This document shows, piece after piece, positions 53,113 to 61,989 of a DNA stretch of 64,000 nt. This DNA comes from Streptomyces sp. SID13726 (GTDB taxonomy: Bacteria; Actinomycetota; Actinomycetes; Streptomycetales; Streptomycetaceae): positions 552,980-616,979 of the forward strand of contig NZ_JAAGLY010000005.1 in NCBI RefSeq assembly GCF_010548375.1. The letters are read 5' to 3'. The position numbers and the translations under genes are program-made. The notes below the pieces were generated by a model. That model had not been told where the DNA came from, made no database searches, and saw only the letters and a list, made by a program, of their open reading frames with translations. Positions within the stretch are counted from its first letter, which is position 1. Each line of letters begins with the position of its first letter.

Positions 53113-53146
53113 GATGGGGGCCGCTCCTCAAGGAGCGGCCCCCATC
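53113..53146. terminator. bidirectional hairpin between ilvD and the kinase gene
   Basis: 16-bp perfect stem GATGGGGGCCGCTCCT / AGGAGCGGCCCCCATC with a very short loop (TCAA at the centre). It lies 49 bases after the ilvD stop and 13 bases beyond the convergent kinase gene's stop, so it can serve both. Confidence 0.8.
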
Positions 53147-53159
53147 GCCGTTCCGCGCG

Positions 53160-55271
53160 CTACCAGTCCGACGGCTCGCGCGCGTCCACCGCGAACACCG
53201 TGCCGTCGGGAGCGGTCGCGTACACGCGCTGGTCGGCGAGGGCGGGCTGCGGCAGCGCGGCCGCCACCTGGTTCGCGTCGGCGGCGAGCCGTACCGGTGT
53301 CTGACCGATCAGGGTCCCCTTGCGGGCGTCCACGGCGAGCAGCCGTCCGTCGGCGGCGGCGAGGAAGACCCGGCTGCCGTCCCCGACCGGTGCCGAGGCC
53401 CGGCTCACGGACGTCTCCAGATGCCACAACTGCCTGCCCGCGTCGACGTCGAGGGCCTCCAGCGCACCACCGGCGGCGAGCACGTAGACGACCTGCCCGT
53501 ACACCGCGGCCTGGGTGTCCTGCCGGGGCACGGGCAGCGCGACCGAGCGCGTCGCGCCCGACTCCGGGGTGTACCGGACGACGGCCTTCGTATAGCCGTA
53601 GACCTGGTCGACCGAGAGGAAGAACAGGGATCCGCCCGACGAACCCACCGGTGTCAGCGCGCCCTTGAGGCTCTTGTCCCAGCGCACCTCGCCGGTGGCC
53701 GGGTCCACCGCGGTGACCCTGGTGCTCGACTGGCTGGCCGACGTGGTCGTCAGATACGCCAGCGGATCGCCGGGGAAGGTGGCGAAGGACGGTGCGCTGT
53801 GGCCGGGGATGCTCCGGCTCCACTCGGTGGCGCCGGACGCGCTGTCGACGGCGGTCACCGTGCCGTTCGTGCCGGTCAGCAGGAGCGTGCCGCCGACCTG
53901 CCGGATGCCGCTGTACGCCGGCACGTCCCGCTGCCAGCTGGTACGGCCCGTGGCGGGGTCGAGCGCCTCCAGGTGGCTGCCGTTGTCGGCGAGCGGCTGC
54001 ACCAGACCGCCGGACAGGACCGGCGGGACGCTCCACCGGGTCGTGTCGGCGGTGTGCCGCCACAGCAGGCGGCCGTCCGACGGGTCGAGGGCGAACACCA
54101 GCCCCGCCCGGACGCACAGCAGCTTCTCCGCCCCGTACGAGCACTGCGGTGTGCCCTTGCCGCCGGACACCGGCTTCGCCGCCCAGGCGCGGAACCCGGT
54201 CGCCCTGGCCTGCGGGGTGCTGGTGTCGGTGGGCGCGGGGTCGTCGCCGCCGAGCGCCTGCACCGAGGCGAACACCCCGCCCGCCACGAGGAGGAGAGCC
54301 CCGGCGCCGATCAGCAGGCTGCGGCGCAGCCGGCGCACGGGCCGCCGTACCGGCTCCGCGGTCTCCGGTTCGGCGGGCCCCGGCGCGGGCGTCGGCTCGT
54401 CGCCCGCGCGCTGCGACGGTATGAACGCCTGTGTGTCGTACGAGGCCGCCACCGACCGCAGTTCCCGCATCAACTCGTCGGGCGTGGGCCGGTCCTCGGG
54501 CTCCTTGGCGAGACAGCGCACGATGAGCGGCGCGAGATTCTCCGGTACGCCGGTCAGGTCCGGCTCGTCGTGCACGACCTGGTAGGCGACGACGTACGGG
54601 CTGTCGGAGTCGAACGGCCCCCGCCCGGTCGCCGCGTGCACCATGACCGACCCGAGCGCGAAGATGTCGGCGGCGGGCCCGACCTCCCGCGGCCGCCGGA
54701 ACTGCTCGGGCGCCATGAACGGCGGAGTGCCGATCAACTTCCCGGTCTCGGTGCGCAGTTCGCTGTCCTTTGGCCGAGAAATGCCGAAGTCGATGACCTT
54801 CGGACCGTCCTCGGCGAGCAGTACGTTGCTCGGCTTGAGGTCCCGGTGGACCACGCCCACCCGGTGGATGTCCCGCAGCGCCTCCGCCAGCCCGGCCATC
54901 AGCCGGCGCAACTGCGCGGCGGCCATCGGCCCGTTCCGCTTCACCTCGTCGGAGAGCGTCGGACCGGGGATGAACAGGGTCGCCATCCACGGCCGCCCGG
55001 CATCCGGATCGGCGTCCACGACGGACGCCGTGAACGCCCCGCTCACCCTCCGAGCCGCGGCCACCTCCTGCCGGAAACGCCCCCTGAACTCGGGATCTCT
55101 GGCGAATTCCGCGTGTACGACCTTCACCGCGAGCTTCATCCCCGAGGTGCTGCGCGCGATGTGCACCACGCCCATCCCACCCGACCCCAGACATGACTCC
55201 AGGCGGTAGTGACCGGCGTACTCGGGAAGTTCCGCTTCCGCGCCCGCTCCGGTGTTGCCCTGTGGCGCCAT
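53160..55271 (-). CDS. membrane Ser/Thr protein kinase with extracytoplasmic PQQ beta-propeller
   Basis: A 703-residue Hanks-type kinase. Kinase domain 20-280: P-loop GSGGMGVV (29-36), Lys50, HRDLKPSN (142-149), DFG (161-163), GTPPFMAPEQF (activation segment). A Pro/Glu-rich juxtamembrane region precedes one membrane helix (~322-342). The outer part (~375-703) has repeated propeller blades with GRLLWRHTAD, GRTSWQRDV, GATEWSRSI, GEVRWDKSL and GRQLWHLE, the PQQ-type WDxx signature. Likely senses a wall or extracellular ligand. ATG after GGGGGTGG. Confidence 0.93.
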   Translation of the reverse strand: MAPQGNTGAGAEAELPEYAGHYRLESCLGSGGMGVVHIARSTSGMKLAVKVVHAEFARDPEFRGRFRQEVAAARRVSGAFTASVVDADPDAGRPWMATLFIPGPTLSDEVKRNGPMAAAQLRRLMAGLAEALRDIHRVGVVHRDLKPSNVLLAEDGPKVIDFGISRPKDSELRTETGKLIGTPPFMAPEQFRRPREVGPAADIFALGSVMVHAATGRGPFDSDSPYVVAYQVVHDEPDLTGVPENLAPLIVRCLAKEPEDRPTPDELMRELRSVAASYDTQAFIPSQRAGDEPTPAPGPAEPETAEPVRRPVRRLRRSLLIGAGALLLVAGGVFASVQALGGDDPAPTDTSTPQARATGFRAWAAKPVSGGKGTPQCSYGAEKLLCVRAGLVFALDPSDGRLLWRHTADTTRWSVPPVLSGGLVQPLADNGSHLEALDPATGRTSWQRDVPAYSGIRQVGGTLLLTGTNGTVTAVDSASGATEWSRSIPGHSAPSFATFPGDPLAYLTTTSASQSSTRVTAVDPATGEVRWDKSLKGALTPVGSSGGSLFFLSVDQVYGYTKAVVRYTPESGATRSVALPVPRQDTQAAVYGQVVYVLAAGGALEALDVDAGRQLWHLETSVSRASAPVGDGSRVFLAAADGRLLAVDARKGTLIGQTPVRLAADANQVAAALPQPALADQRVYATAPDGTVFAVDAREPSDW

Positions 55272-55452
55272 GGAACCACCCCCGTGCTGATCGTCCGCGC
55301 GCGCGACGCACGGAGCCTAGTCGATGACTCGTTCGGGACAGAGGCGGCTTGCTAGTGTCCGCGTGCGAGTGACGTACATGTGTTTCATGGCGTGATTTAG
55401 GGGAATCAACGGGACCCCATGGCAGTCATGGGGATCAACGGGGGGAGTATCC

Positions 55453-55779
55453 ATGTCTGTTGACCGTGTGGAAGAGGTCGAGGGCGCCGAGAGCGAGACC
55501 GCCGTGGCGGCCGCCGCCGCGACCGCGTCCGTGCACTACTACTCGGTGGCCCCGGGCTACCGGCTCAACGTCCGCCGGGGCCCGGGCACGCAGTACAGCG
55601 TCTCCCGCGTCCTGCCCGAGGGCGCGCAGGTGCCGATCTACTGCCAGACCCCGGGCACCTCGGTGGCCGGGCCCTACGGCACCTCGAACATCTGGGACAA
55701 CATCGCCAACGGCGAGTTCGTCTCGGACGCCTATGTCCTCACCGGCAGCGACGGCTACGTGGCCTCGCGCTGCGGCTGA
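55453..55779 (+). CDS. small SH3b-domain protein
   Basis: A 108-residue protein: a Glu/Ala-rich N-terminus (~1-26), then one bacterial SH3 domain (YRLNVRRGPGTQYSVSRVLPEGAQVPIYC), with two Cys (about 64 and 107) that could pair. No clear signal peptide is seen, which is odd for an SH3b protein. Ribosome site GGGGGGAG. The leader has two near copies of GGGGAATCAACGGG (about 55400 and 55429). Divergent from the kinase gene. Confidence 0.8.
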   Translation: MSVDRVEEVEGAESETAVAAAAATASVHYYSVAPGYRLNVRRGPGTQYSVSRVLPEGAQVPIYCQTPGTSVAGPYGTSNIWDNIANGEFVSDAYVLTGSDGYVASRCG

Positions 55780-55832
55780 TCCCGCGGGGAGCCCGTGGTC
55801 CCGTCCTGCCGGCCCGGAGACATAATCGTCAC

Positions 55833-56342
55833 GTGAGCGACGAAACCGGCAGCCAGGACAGCACCGCGGGTTCCCCCGACGGGGGTCCGCGCCCCGAACC
55901 GATCCGCTTCTTCGGCACGACTTGGGTGAACCACGACGAGGGGTACGGCCTTCGCCGGGCCGCCGCCTGCATCGGCTCCCTCGTCGCCGCGACCGTCTCG
56001 TGCCTGGTCCTGCGCTTCGCCTACGAGGGCCTCCAGATCGCGGACACCGGCAGCTTCGTCACGCTGCTCGTCATCGTGATGTTCGCGATCTGCAGCGCGC
56101 TGGCCTTCCGGACCACCTGGGCCGCGTTCGGCGCGCGTCCCGACCCGGACCGCCAGGCCTCGCTGCGCGGGTTGCTGGCCATCGGGTTCGTGGGTTCGCT
56201 GCTCGCCTATTTCTTCCGGACGTTCATGGAGGCGCCGGGGGAGGGGTTGCAGCGGGCCGAGTACGAGGCGGCCCTGAAGCGGTACGAGAAGAAGACCTCG
56301 CGGCGGACCGGGAACCCGTCGAAGAAGAAGCGGCGCGGCTGA
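55833..56342 (+). CDS. small integral membrane protein (three to four segments)
   Basis: A 169-residue membrane protein. The acidic N-terminus includes RFFGTTWVNHDEGYGLRRAA. Hydrophobic segments lie near 47-66, 74-95 and 115-135, and the C-terminus is very basic (KRYEKKTSRRTGNPSKKKRRG). No family recognised. GTG start at 55833; CATAAT lies six bases before it. Function unknown; the basic tail may bind membrane lipid or RNA. Confidence 0.75.
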   Translation: MSDETGSQDSTAGSPDGGPRPEPIRFFGTTWVNHDEGYGLRRAAACIGSLVAATVSCLVLRFAYEGLQIADTGSFVTLLVIVMFAICSALAFRTTWAAFGARPDPDRQASLRGLLAIGFVGSLLAYFFRTFMEAPGEGLQRAEYEAALKRYEKKTSRRTGNPSKKKRRG

Positions 56343-56531
56343 GGGTGCCGGGTGGGGTCGTGCGGGGGTTCCGGGTGGGATCGTCCGGCGGCTTCGGCGC
56401 CCGTTGCGGCTGGTCGTTGTCGTTGGTCGCGCGGTTGCCCGCACTTCCCCGCGCCTCTTCGGGGCGCTCCGGGCGCGGTCTCTCACCAAAAACTCACGGC
56501 CTTCTCCGCCCCTCGCGGTCACCATGGAGCC

Positions 56532-57314
56532 ATGACGGCTTCCTCCCTCCACGCCACTCGTGCCCACGCCTTCAACGCCGCGGCCGCCCAGTACGCCGCC
56601 AACCGCCCCGCCTACCCGGACGCCCTCTTCGACGTGATCGAGGAACTCGCCGGGCAGGAACTCGCGGGGGCCCGGGTCGCCGATGTCGGGGCCGGTACCG
56701 GGATCGGGACCGCCCTGCTGCGTGACCGGGGCGCCGAGGTCGTCGCGGTCGAACCGGGGGACGGGATGGCGGGCGAGTTCCGGCGGGTGCATCCGGCCAT
56801 CCCGATCGTCCGGGGCAACGGCAACGACCTCCCCCTGCTCACCGACTCCCTCGACTTCCTCACCTACGCCCAGGCCTGGCACTGGACCGACACCAGCCGC
56901 TCGGTGCCGGAGGCCCTGCGGGTCCTGCGCCCGGGCGGGGCGCTGGCGCTGTGGTGGAACACCCACCCCCTCGACGTGACATGGATCGCCGACCAGGCGG
57001 GCCGCATCGCCGAGCACTTCAGCGACATCGGCGCCCTGCCGAAGGTGGAGCTCAACGGCGGCAACGCCCGGGCCGCCCTCGCCGACCCCAGCGGCCGTCT
57101 CGACTTCACCTACCGCACGGTCCGCTGGAGCCGCCGGGTCCCCGTCGAGACCCACCTCGCCAACCTCGGCAGCCACTCGATCTTCCTGGTCGCCGGTGAG
57201 GAACGCGCCACGGCCTTCTTCACCGACGAGCGCCGGATCCTCCAGGACCTCTTCCCCGACGGGACCGTCGAGGAGACCTACGACGTCGAACTGCTCGTCG
57301 CCACCAACCCCTGA
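56532..57314 (+). CDS. SAM-dependent methyltransferase (class I, Methyltransf_11/25 type)
   Basis: A 260-residue class I methyltransferase. N-terminal FNAAAAQYAANRPAYP; motif I VADVGAGTGIGTALL (~49-63), acidic SAM-ribose residue in VVAVEPGDGM, NDLPLLTDSLDFL, then AWHWTD and LRVLRPGGALALWW. The C-terminal cap binds the substrate. It resembles ubiquinone/menaquinone-type and small-molecule methyltransferases, but the substrate cannot be assigned. Its 3' end overlaps the convergent SulP gene by 37 bases. Confidence 0.88.
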   Translation: MTASSLHATRAHAFNAAAAQYAANRPAYPDALFDVIEELAGQELAGARVADVGAGTGIGTALLRDRGAEVVAVEPGDGMAGEFRRVHPAIPIVRGNGNDLPLLTDSLDFLTYAQAWHWTDTSRSVPEALRVLRPGGALALWWNTHPLDVTWIADQAGRIAEHFSDIGALPKVELNGGNARAALADPSGRLDFTYRTVRWSRRVPVETHLANLGSHSIFLVAGEERATAFFTDERRILQDLFPDGTVEETYDVELLVATNP

Positions 57315-58711
57315 CCCCGTGCGGCGGCCCACCCTTCAAGGGCCGCCGCACACGCGTGGTCCACATGCCGCAGCCCGCCCATGTCCAGCCGCACCTCCCG
57401 GTCCCGGGGCAGCGCCTCCAACTCGTCCAGCAGCTTCGGCAGCCGCAGGAACGTCGCATGCCCCAGCACCCTGACGACGATCCCCGCCTCACCCCGGTCC
57501 TCGGTCTCCACGTGCACATGGCTGATGTCCCACGCGGTCTTGGCCACGGCCAGCGCGAGCCCCACCAGCACGCCCTCGAAGAGGTTCCCGACGACGATCG
57601 CCACCGCCGTCACCCCGAGCACGACCACCTCGCCCCGGTGCCTCCGCCACAGCACCCGCACCTCCCGCACCGGCACGAGCCTGCACCCGGCGTGCACCAG
57701 CAGCGCGGCCAGCGCCGCCACCGGGATCACCCCGAGCAGCCCGGGCAGCACGACGGTGAAGACCAGCAGCCACACCCCGTGCAGCACCCGCGACGCCTTG
57801 GTCCGCGCCCCCGCCTGCACATTGGCCGCACTCCGCACGATCACCGCCGTCATCGGCAGCGCCCCGAGCAGTCCGCATACGGCATTCCCCGCGCCCTGCG
57901 CCATCAACTCCCGGTCGTAGTCCGTCCGCCGCCCCGTGTGCAGCCGGTCCACCGCCGCCGCGCTGAACAACGACTCCGCCGACGCGATCAATGCGAACGC
58001 CACGACAGTCCCGATCACCCCCACTTCCGTCAGCCGCCCGAAGTCCACCGCCTCCGGCAGCCGCACCGCATCCACCAGCCCCCGCACCTCGACCCGCCGC
58101 ACCGCCAGGTCGAGCACCCCGGTCACCACCGACGCCAGCGCCACCGCCACCAACGGCGCCGGCACCAGCCGGGCCCCCCGCCGCCATTGAGGCCACAGCA
58201 GCAGTACGACCAGGGTGCCGGCCCCCACTGACAACGCCACCGGGTCCACCCGTCCCGGCAGCGACACCAGCCCGCCGAGCTTCCCGAGCCCGCTCGCCGG
58301 CGCCGCCGCGTCACCGAGGGCGTAGACCTGCGCGGCGACCAGCACGAGCCCGATCCCGGCGAGCATCCCCTGCACCACGGCCATGGACACGGCCCGGAAC
58401 CACCGCCCGAGCCTGAACACCCCGAGCCCGACCTGCACCAGCCCGGCCCCGAGCACCAGCACCCCGAGCACCTCGACGCCGTACCGGTGCACGGCCTCGT
58501 AGACCAGCACGGTCAGCCCCGCCGCCGGCCCGCTCACCTGGAGGCTGCTGCCGGGCAGCGTCCCGGCGACCAGCCCGCCCACGATCCCGGTCACCAGCCC
58601 CAGTTCGGCGGGCACACCGGAGGCGATGGCGATGCCCACACACAGCGGCAGCGCCACGAGGAACACGACGAGAGAAGCGAACAGATCGGCCTTGCCTACG
58701 CGACAACGCAT
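57278..58711 (-). CDS. SulP-family anion transporter with STAS domain
   Basis: A 477-residue SLC26/SulP carrier for sulfate, bicarbonate or a related anion. About 12 membrane segments from residue ~10 to ~395: LVALPLCVGIAIASGVPAELGLVTGIVGG (first pair, in part), the SulP signature SGPAAGLTVLV, AESLFSAAAVDRL, and PMTAVIVRSAANVQAGARTKAS. The C-terminal STAS domain (~400-477) shows RLDMGGLRHVDHACAAALEGW. No carbonic anhydrase domain is fused here. RBS GGAGGTG before ATG 58711. It overlaps the 3' end of the methyltransferase gene. Confidence 0.9.
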   Translation of the reverse strand: MRCRVGKADLFASLVVFLVALPLCVGIAIASGVPAELGLVTGIVGGLVAGTLPGSSLQVSGPAAGLTVLVYEAVHRYGVEVLGVLVLGAGLVQVGLGVFRLGRWFRAVSMAVVQGMLAGIGLVLVAAQVYALGDAAAPASGLGKLGGLVSLPGRVDPVALSVGAGTLVVLLLWPQWRRGARLVPAPLVAVALASVVTGVLDLAVRRVEVRGLVDAVRLPEAVDFGRLTEVGVIGTVVAFALIASAESLFSAAAVDRLHTGRRTDYDRELMAQGAGNAVCGLLGALPMTAVIVRSAANVQAGARTKASRVLHGVWLLVFTVVLPGLLGVIPVAALAALLVHAGCRLVPVREVRVLWRRHRGEVVVLGVTAVAIVVGNLFEGVLVGLALAVAKTAWDISHVHVETEDRGEAGIVVRVLGHATFLRLPKLLDELEALPRDREVRLDMGGLRHVDHACAAALEGWAAARGQGLVATSSSTS

Positions 58712-58922
58712 CGCAACAGCACCTCCGGTTACGGGCCTTGAGAGCGGGAGATGCGTGGGAGTGCCGAGCCGGGGGAGTGCTCGGCACTGAAATCCATTGT
58801 CAGGAAGGGAAGTTGATCGCGCAGCCCCTTCGCGTGGGCATCGGGGGGATTCAGGGGTGCGCGAACCGGATCACCCGCCCCGATCACACCACCGCGCGCC
58901 TGTGCCGCCGCGCACGACCGGC

Positions 58923-58969
58923 TTGACGGTCCGGGGGTGCGAGAGCATTATTCATCGCATGATGAATAA
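58923..58969 (+). promoter_or_regulatory. promoter and palindrome overlapping the ABC-ATPase start codon
   Basis: TTGACG (58923-58928), 17-base spacer, CATTAT (58946-58951). The palindrome TTATTCATC-GCAT-GATGAATAA (58948-58969) overlaps the -10 and both possible ATG starts. Transcription would begin at or near the ATG, so the mRNA is likely leaderless and the palindrome a repressor site. Confidence 0.7.
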
Positions 58970-59774
58970 AGAGTCCGAACCACCCGACGACAGCACGGAC
59001 CAAGGCCCAGGCACCCCGGCCGTCCACGCCGACGGCCTCACCGTCGTCCGAGGCCCCCGCACCGTCCTGCGCGGCCTCGCCTTCGACGTCCCGCGCGGCC
59101 AGATCACCGGCCTCCTCGGCCCCTCGGGCTGCGGCAAATCCACCCTGATGCGCTCCATCGTCGGCACCCAGGCCAAGGTCACCGGCACCCTCGACGTCCT
59201 CGGCCGCCCCGCCGGCCACCCCGACCTGCGCACCCGCATCGGCTACGTCACCCAAGCCCCCTCCGTCTACGACGACCTGACCGTCCGCCAGAACCTCGAC
59301 TACTTCGCTGCGATCCTGTCCCCCGGCCGCGCGGCCGCCGACCGCCGCCACTCCGACGTCACCCGCGCCATCGACGACGTCGACCTCACCACCCACGCCG
59401 ACTCGCTCGCCGGCAACCTCTCCGGCGGCCAGCGCAGCCGCGTCTCCCTCGCCGTCGCCCTCCTCGGCACCCCCGAACTCCTCGTCCTCGACGAACCCAC
59501 CGTCGGCCTCGACCCCGTCCTGCGCCGCGACCTCTGGCAGCTCTTCCACGACATCGCCGCCGACGGCGGCGCCACCCTCCTCATCTCCTCCCACGTCATG
59601 GACGAGGCCGAGCGCTGCCACCGCCTCCTGCTCATGCGCGAGGGCGAGATCCTCGCCGACGACACCCCCGAAGCCCTCCGCACCCGCACCCACTCCGACA
59701 CGGTCGAGGCAGCCTTCCTGCACCTGGTCGACCAGGCCGTCGAGGCAAGCCGCACCAAGGAGCCCACGCGATGA
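58959..59774 (+). CDS. ABC transporter ATP-binding protein (ABC-2 exporter type)
   Basis: A 271-residue ATPase: Walker A GPSGCGKS in LLGPSGCGKSTLMRSIVG, Q-loop YVTQAPSVYDDL, signature LSGGQRSRV, Walker B LLVLDEPTVGLDP, and the switch His in ISSHVMDEAER. Similar to DrrA-type drug and hydrophobic-compound exporters. Two ATGs in tandem (58959, 58962); a palindromic operator spans them. ATGA overlap with the permease gene. Confidence 0.95.
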   Translation: MMNKESEPPDDSTDQGPGTPAVHADGLTVVRGPRTVLRGLAFDVPRGQITGLLGPSGCGKSTLMRSIVGTQAKVTGTLDVLGRPAGHPDLRTRIGYVTQAPSVYDDLTVRQNLDYFAAILSPGRAAADRRHSDVTRAIDDVDLTTHADSLAGNLSGGQRSRVSLAVALLGTPELLVLDEPTVGLDPVLRRDLWQLFHDIAADGGATLLISSHVMDEAERCHRLLLMREGEILADDTPEALRTRTHSDTVEAAFLHLVDQAVEASRTKEPTR

Positions 59775-60562
59775 CCACGACCACCGCCCCCACGACCGGC
59801 CTCGCACCCGCGCCCACCAGCGCCCTCAGCCTCAGCCGCACCACGGCCACCGCCGCCCGGGTCCTGCGCCAGCTCCGCCACGACCCGCGCACCATCGCGA
59901 TGCTGATCCTCATCCCCTGCGTGATGCTGCTCCTGCTGCGCTACGTCTTCGACGGCAGCCCGCGCACCTTCGACAGCATCGGCGCCTCCCTCCTCGGGAT
60001 CTTCCCGCTGATCACGATGTTCCTGGTCACCTCCATCGCCACCCTCCGCGAACGCACCTCCGGCACCCTCGAACGCCTCCTCGCCATGCCCCTCGGCAAA
60101 GGCGACCTCATCGCCGGCTACGCCCTCGCCTTCGGCACCCTCGCGATCATCCAGTCCGCCCTCGCGACCGGCCTCGCCGTCTGGTTCCTCGGCCTCGACG
60201 TCACCGGCAGCCCCTGGCTCCTCCTCCTGGTCGCCCTCCTCGACGCCCTGCTCGGCACCGCCCTCGGCCTGTTCGTCTCGGCCTTCGCGGCCTCCGAGTT
60301 CCAGGCCGTCCAGTTCATGCCGGCCGTGATCTTCCCCCAGCTCCTCCTCTGCGGCCTCTTCACCCCCCGCGACAACATGCACCCCGTCCTGGAGGCCATC
60401 TCCGACGTCCTCCCGATGTCCTACGCCGTCGACGGCATGAACGAAGTCCTCCGCCACACCGACATGACCACGACCTTCGTACGGGACGCCCTGATCGTGG
60501 CCGGCTGCGCCCTACTGGTCCTCTGCCTGGGCGCGGCGACGCTGAGGCGCAGGACGGCGTAG
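59771..60562 (+). CDS. ABC-2 type permease (DrrB-like)
   Basis: A 263-residue membrane permease with six hydrophobic segments: Ala/Thr-rich N-terminus, LRQLRHDPRTIAMLILIPCVMLLLLRYVF in part (helix 1), the ABC-2 motif around TLRERTSGTLERLLAMPLGKGDLI, and LCGLFTPRDNMHPVLEAISDVLPM. Coupled to the ATPase gene by ATGA. The pair forms the complete exporter (a dimer of each), as in drug-export systems. No regulator gene is adjacent, though the promoter carries a clear operator. Confidence 0.94.
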   Translation: MTTTTAPTTGLAPAPTSALSLSRTTATAARVLRQLRHDPRTIAMLILIPCVMLLLLRYVFDGSPRTFDSIGASLLGIFPLITMFLVTSIATLRERTSGTLERLLAMPLGKGDLIAGYALAFGTLAIIQSALATGLAVWFLGLDVTGSPWLLLLVALLDALLGTALGLFVSAFAASEFQAVQFMPAVIFPQLLLCGLFTPRDNMHPVLEAISDVLPMSYAVDGMNEVLRHTDMTTTFVRDALIVAGCALLVLCLGAATLRRRTA

Positions 60563-61097
60563 GCGGCGTAGGGCGGGGTGAGGGGTGGTGCGGGACGTCG
60601 GGTGGGGCCTGTTGCCCAGCCGGATGGCGCCCTGCCGGGTGCCGGGTGCTGGACCGCTGGATGCCGGACCGCCGGATGCCGGACCGCTGGACCTGGGGTG
60701 TCGGGTGTAGGACGCCGGGTGTTGGCCACGGAGACGGCCTTAGGCACTCAGCCCGCGACCTCCGGCCTCCGGCCCGCGGCCCCGGGTCTCTGGCCTTCGG
60801 CCCGCGACCTCCGGCTCCCTGTCCTCCGACCCCGGGCCCCTGGCCTCCGACCCCGGGCCGTCGACCCCGGGCCCTCGACCCCCGACCTGCGCTCCGCGCT
60901 CCGCGATCCGCGGCCCCCGGCCCGCGCCCCCCGACCTGCGGCCCTCGACCTCTGGCCCGCGGCCCCCGATCCGAGACCCCCGCCGCCCCGCGGCCTGCGG
61001 CCCCCGATCCGCGCCCCCTGACCCGCGCCCCCCGGCCCACGTCCCGCCAACCGGACAGCCCCGGTGTCCCCCTCGCCCCGGTGCCAGACTGAACCGT
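60563..61097. repeat. low-complexity intergenic region with degenerate repeats
   Basis: No gene seen in 535 bases. It begins with a 15-bp unit GGACCGCTGGATGCC repeated three times (60651, 60666, 60681). Then comes ~330 bases of C/G-only-like, strand-biased repeats built on GACCCCGGGCC, GGCCTCCGACC and CTGCGGCCCCCGAT. Apparent ORFs here have repetitive Arg/Pro/Ala content and no motifs. Confidence 0.7.
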
Positions 61098-61910
61098 ATG
61101 AGTCAGAAAGTCGCAGTCCTCGGCACCGGCAAGATCGGCGAAGCCCTGCTCAGCGGAATGATCCGCGCCGGCTGGGCCCCGGCCGACCTCCTGGTCACCG
61201 CCCGCCGCCCCGAGCGAGCCGAAGAACTCCGCACCCGCTACGGAGTCACCCCGGTCAGCAATCCGGAAGCCGCCAAGACCGCCGACACCCTGATCCTCAC
61301 GGTCAAACCGCAGGACATGGGCACCCTCCTCGACGAACTCGCCCCGCACGTCCCGGCCGACCGCCTGATCATCAGCGGCGCCGCCGGTATCCCCACCTCC
61401 TTCTTCGAGGAGCGCCTCGCCGGAGGCACCCCGGTCGTCCGTGTCATGACGAACACACCCGCCCTGGTGGACGAGGCCATGTCCGTCATCTCCGCCGGCA
61501 CCCACGCCACCGCCGACCACCTCGCCCACACCGAGGAGATCTTCGGCGCCGTCGGCAAGACACTCCGCGTCCCCGAGTCCCAGCAGGACGCCTGTACCGC
61601 CCTCTCCGGCTCCGGACCGGCGTACTTCTTCTATCTGGTCGAAGCCATGACGGACGCCGGCATCCTGCTCGGCCTGCCCCGCGACAAGGCCCACGACCTG
61701 ATCGTCCAGTCCGCGATCGGCGCCGCCACGATGCTCCGCGACAGCGGCGAGCACCCGGTGAAGCTCCGCGAGAACGTCACCTCCCCCGCGGGCACCACCA
61801 TCAACGCCATCCGCGAACTCGAGAACCACGGCGTACGGGCCGCCCTCATCGCCGCCCTCGAAGCCGCCCGCGACCGCAGCCGCCAGCTGGCCTCCGGCAA
61901 CAACAGCTGA
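61098..61910 (+). CDS. proC: pyrroline-5-carboxylate reductase
   Basis: Last step of proline synthesis. 270 residues. NAD(P)-binding MSQKVAVLGTGKIGEALLSGM at 1-21, TVKPQDMGTLL, RVMTNTPALVDEAM, and the C-terminal dimer/substrate region ALSGSGPAYFFYLVEAMTDAG, VTSPAGTTINAIRELE. CAGACT six bases before the ATG may be the -10 of a leaderless promoter. Ends in a hairpin convergent with trpS. Confidence 0.96.
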   Translation: MSQKVAVLGTGKIGEALLSGMIRAGWAPADLLVTARRPERAEELRTRYGVTPVSNPEAAKTADTLILTVKPQDMGTLLDELAPHVPADRLIISGAAGIPTSFFEERLAGGTPVVRVMTNTPALVDEAMSVISAGTHATADHLAHTEEIFGAVGKTLRVPESQQDACTALSGSGPAYFFYLVEAMTDAGILLGLPRDKAHDLIVQSAIGAATMLRDSGEHPVKLRENVTSPAGTTINAIRELENHGVRAALIAALEAARDRSRQLASGNNS

Positions 61911-61938
61911 CCGAAGCCCGCGCCACCGCCCCTGTACA

Positions 61939-61962
61939 GCCGCCCCCATATAAGGGGGCGGC
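61939..61962. terminator. hairpin between proC and trpS
   Basis: Perfect 9-bp stem GCCGCCCCC / GGGGGCGGC with loop ATATAA in the 79-base convergent interval. No T-run; likely bidirectional terminator. Confidence 0.7.
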
Positions 61963-61989
61963 ACACAGGGACCACGGGCCGTCCGCCGG

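Noticed and set aside
60563..61092. Several 100- to 150-residue open frames in the repeat region before proC
   Set aside because: Translations are repetitive Pro/Arg/Ala/Gly strings in every frame, with no ribosome site.
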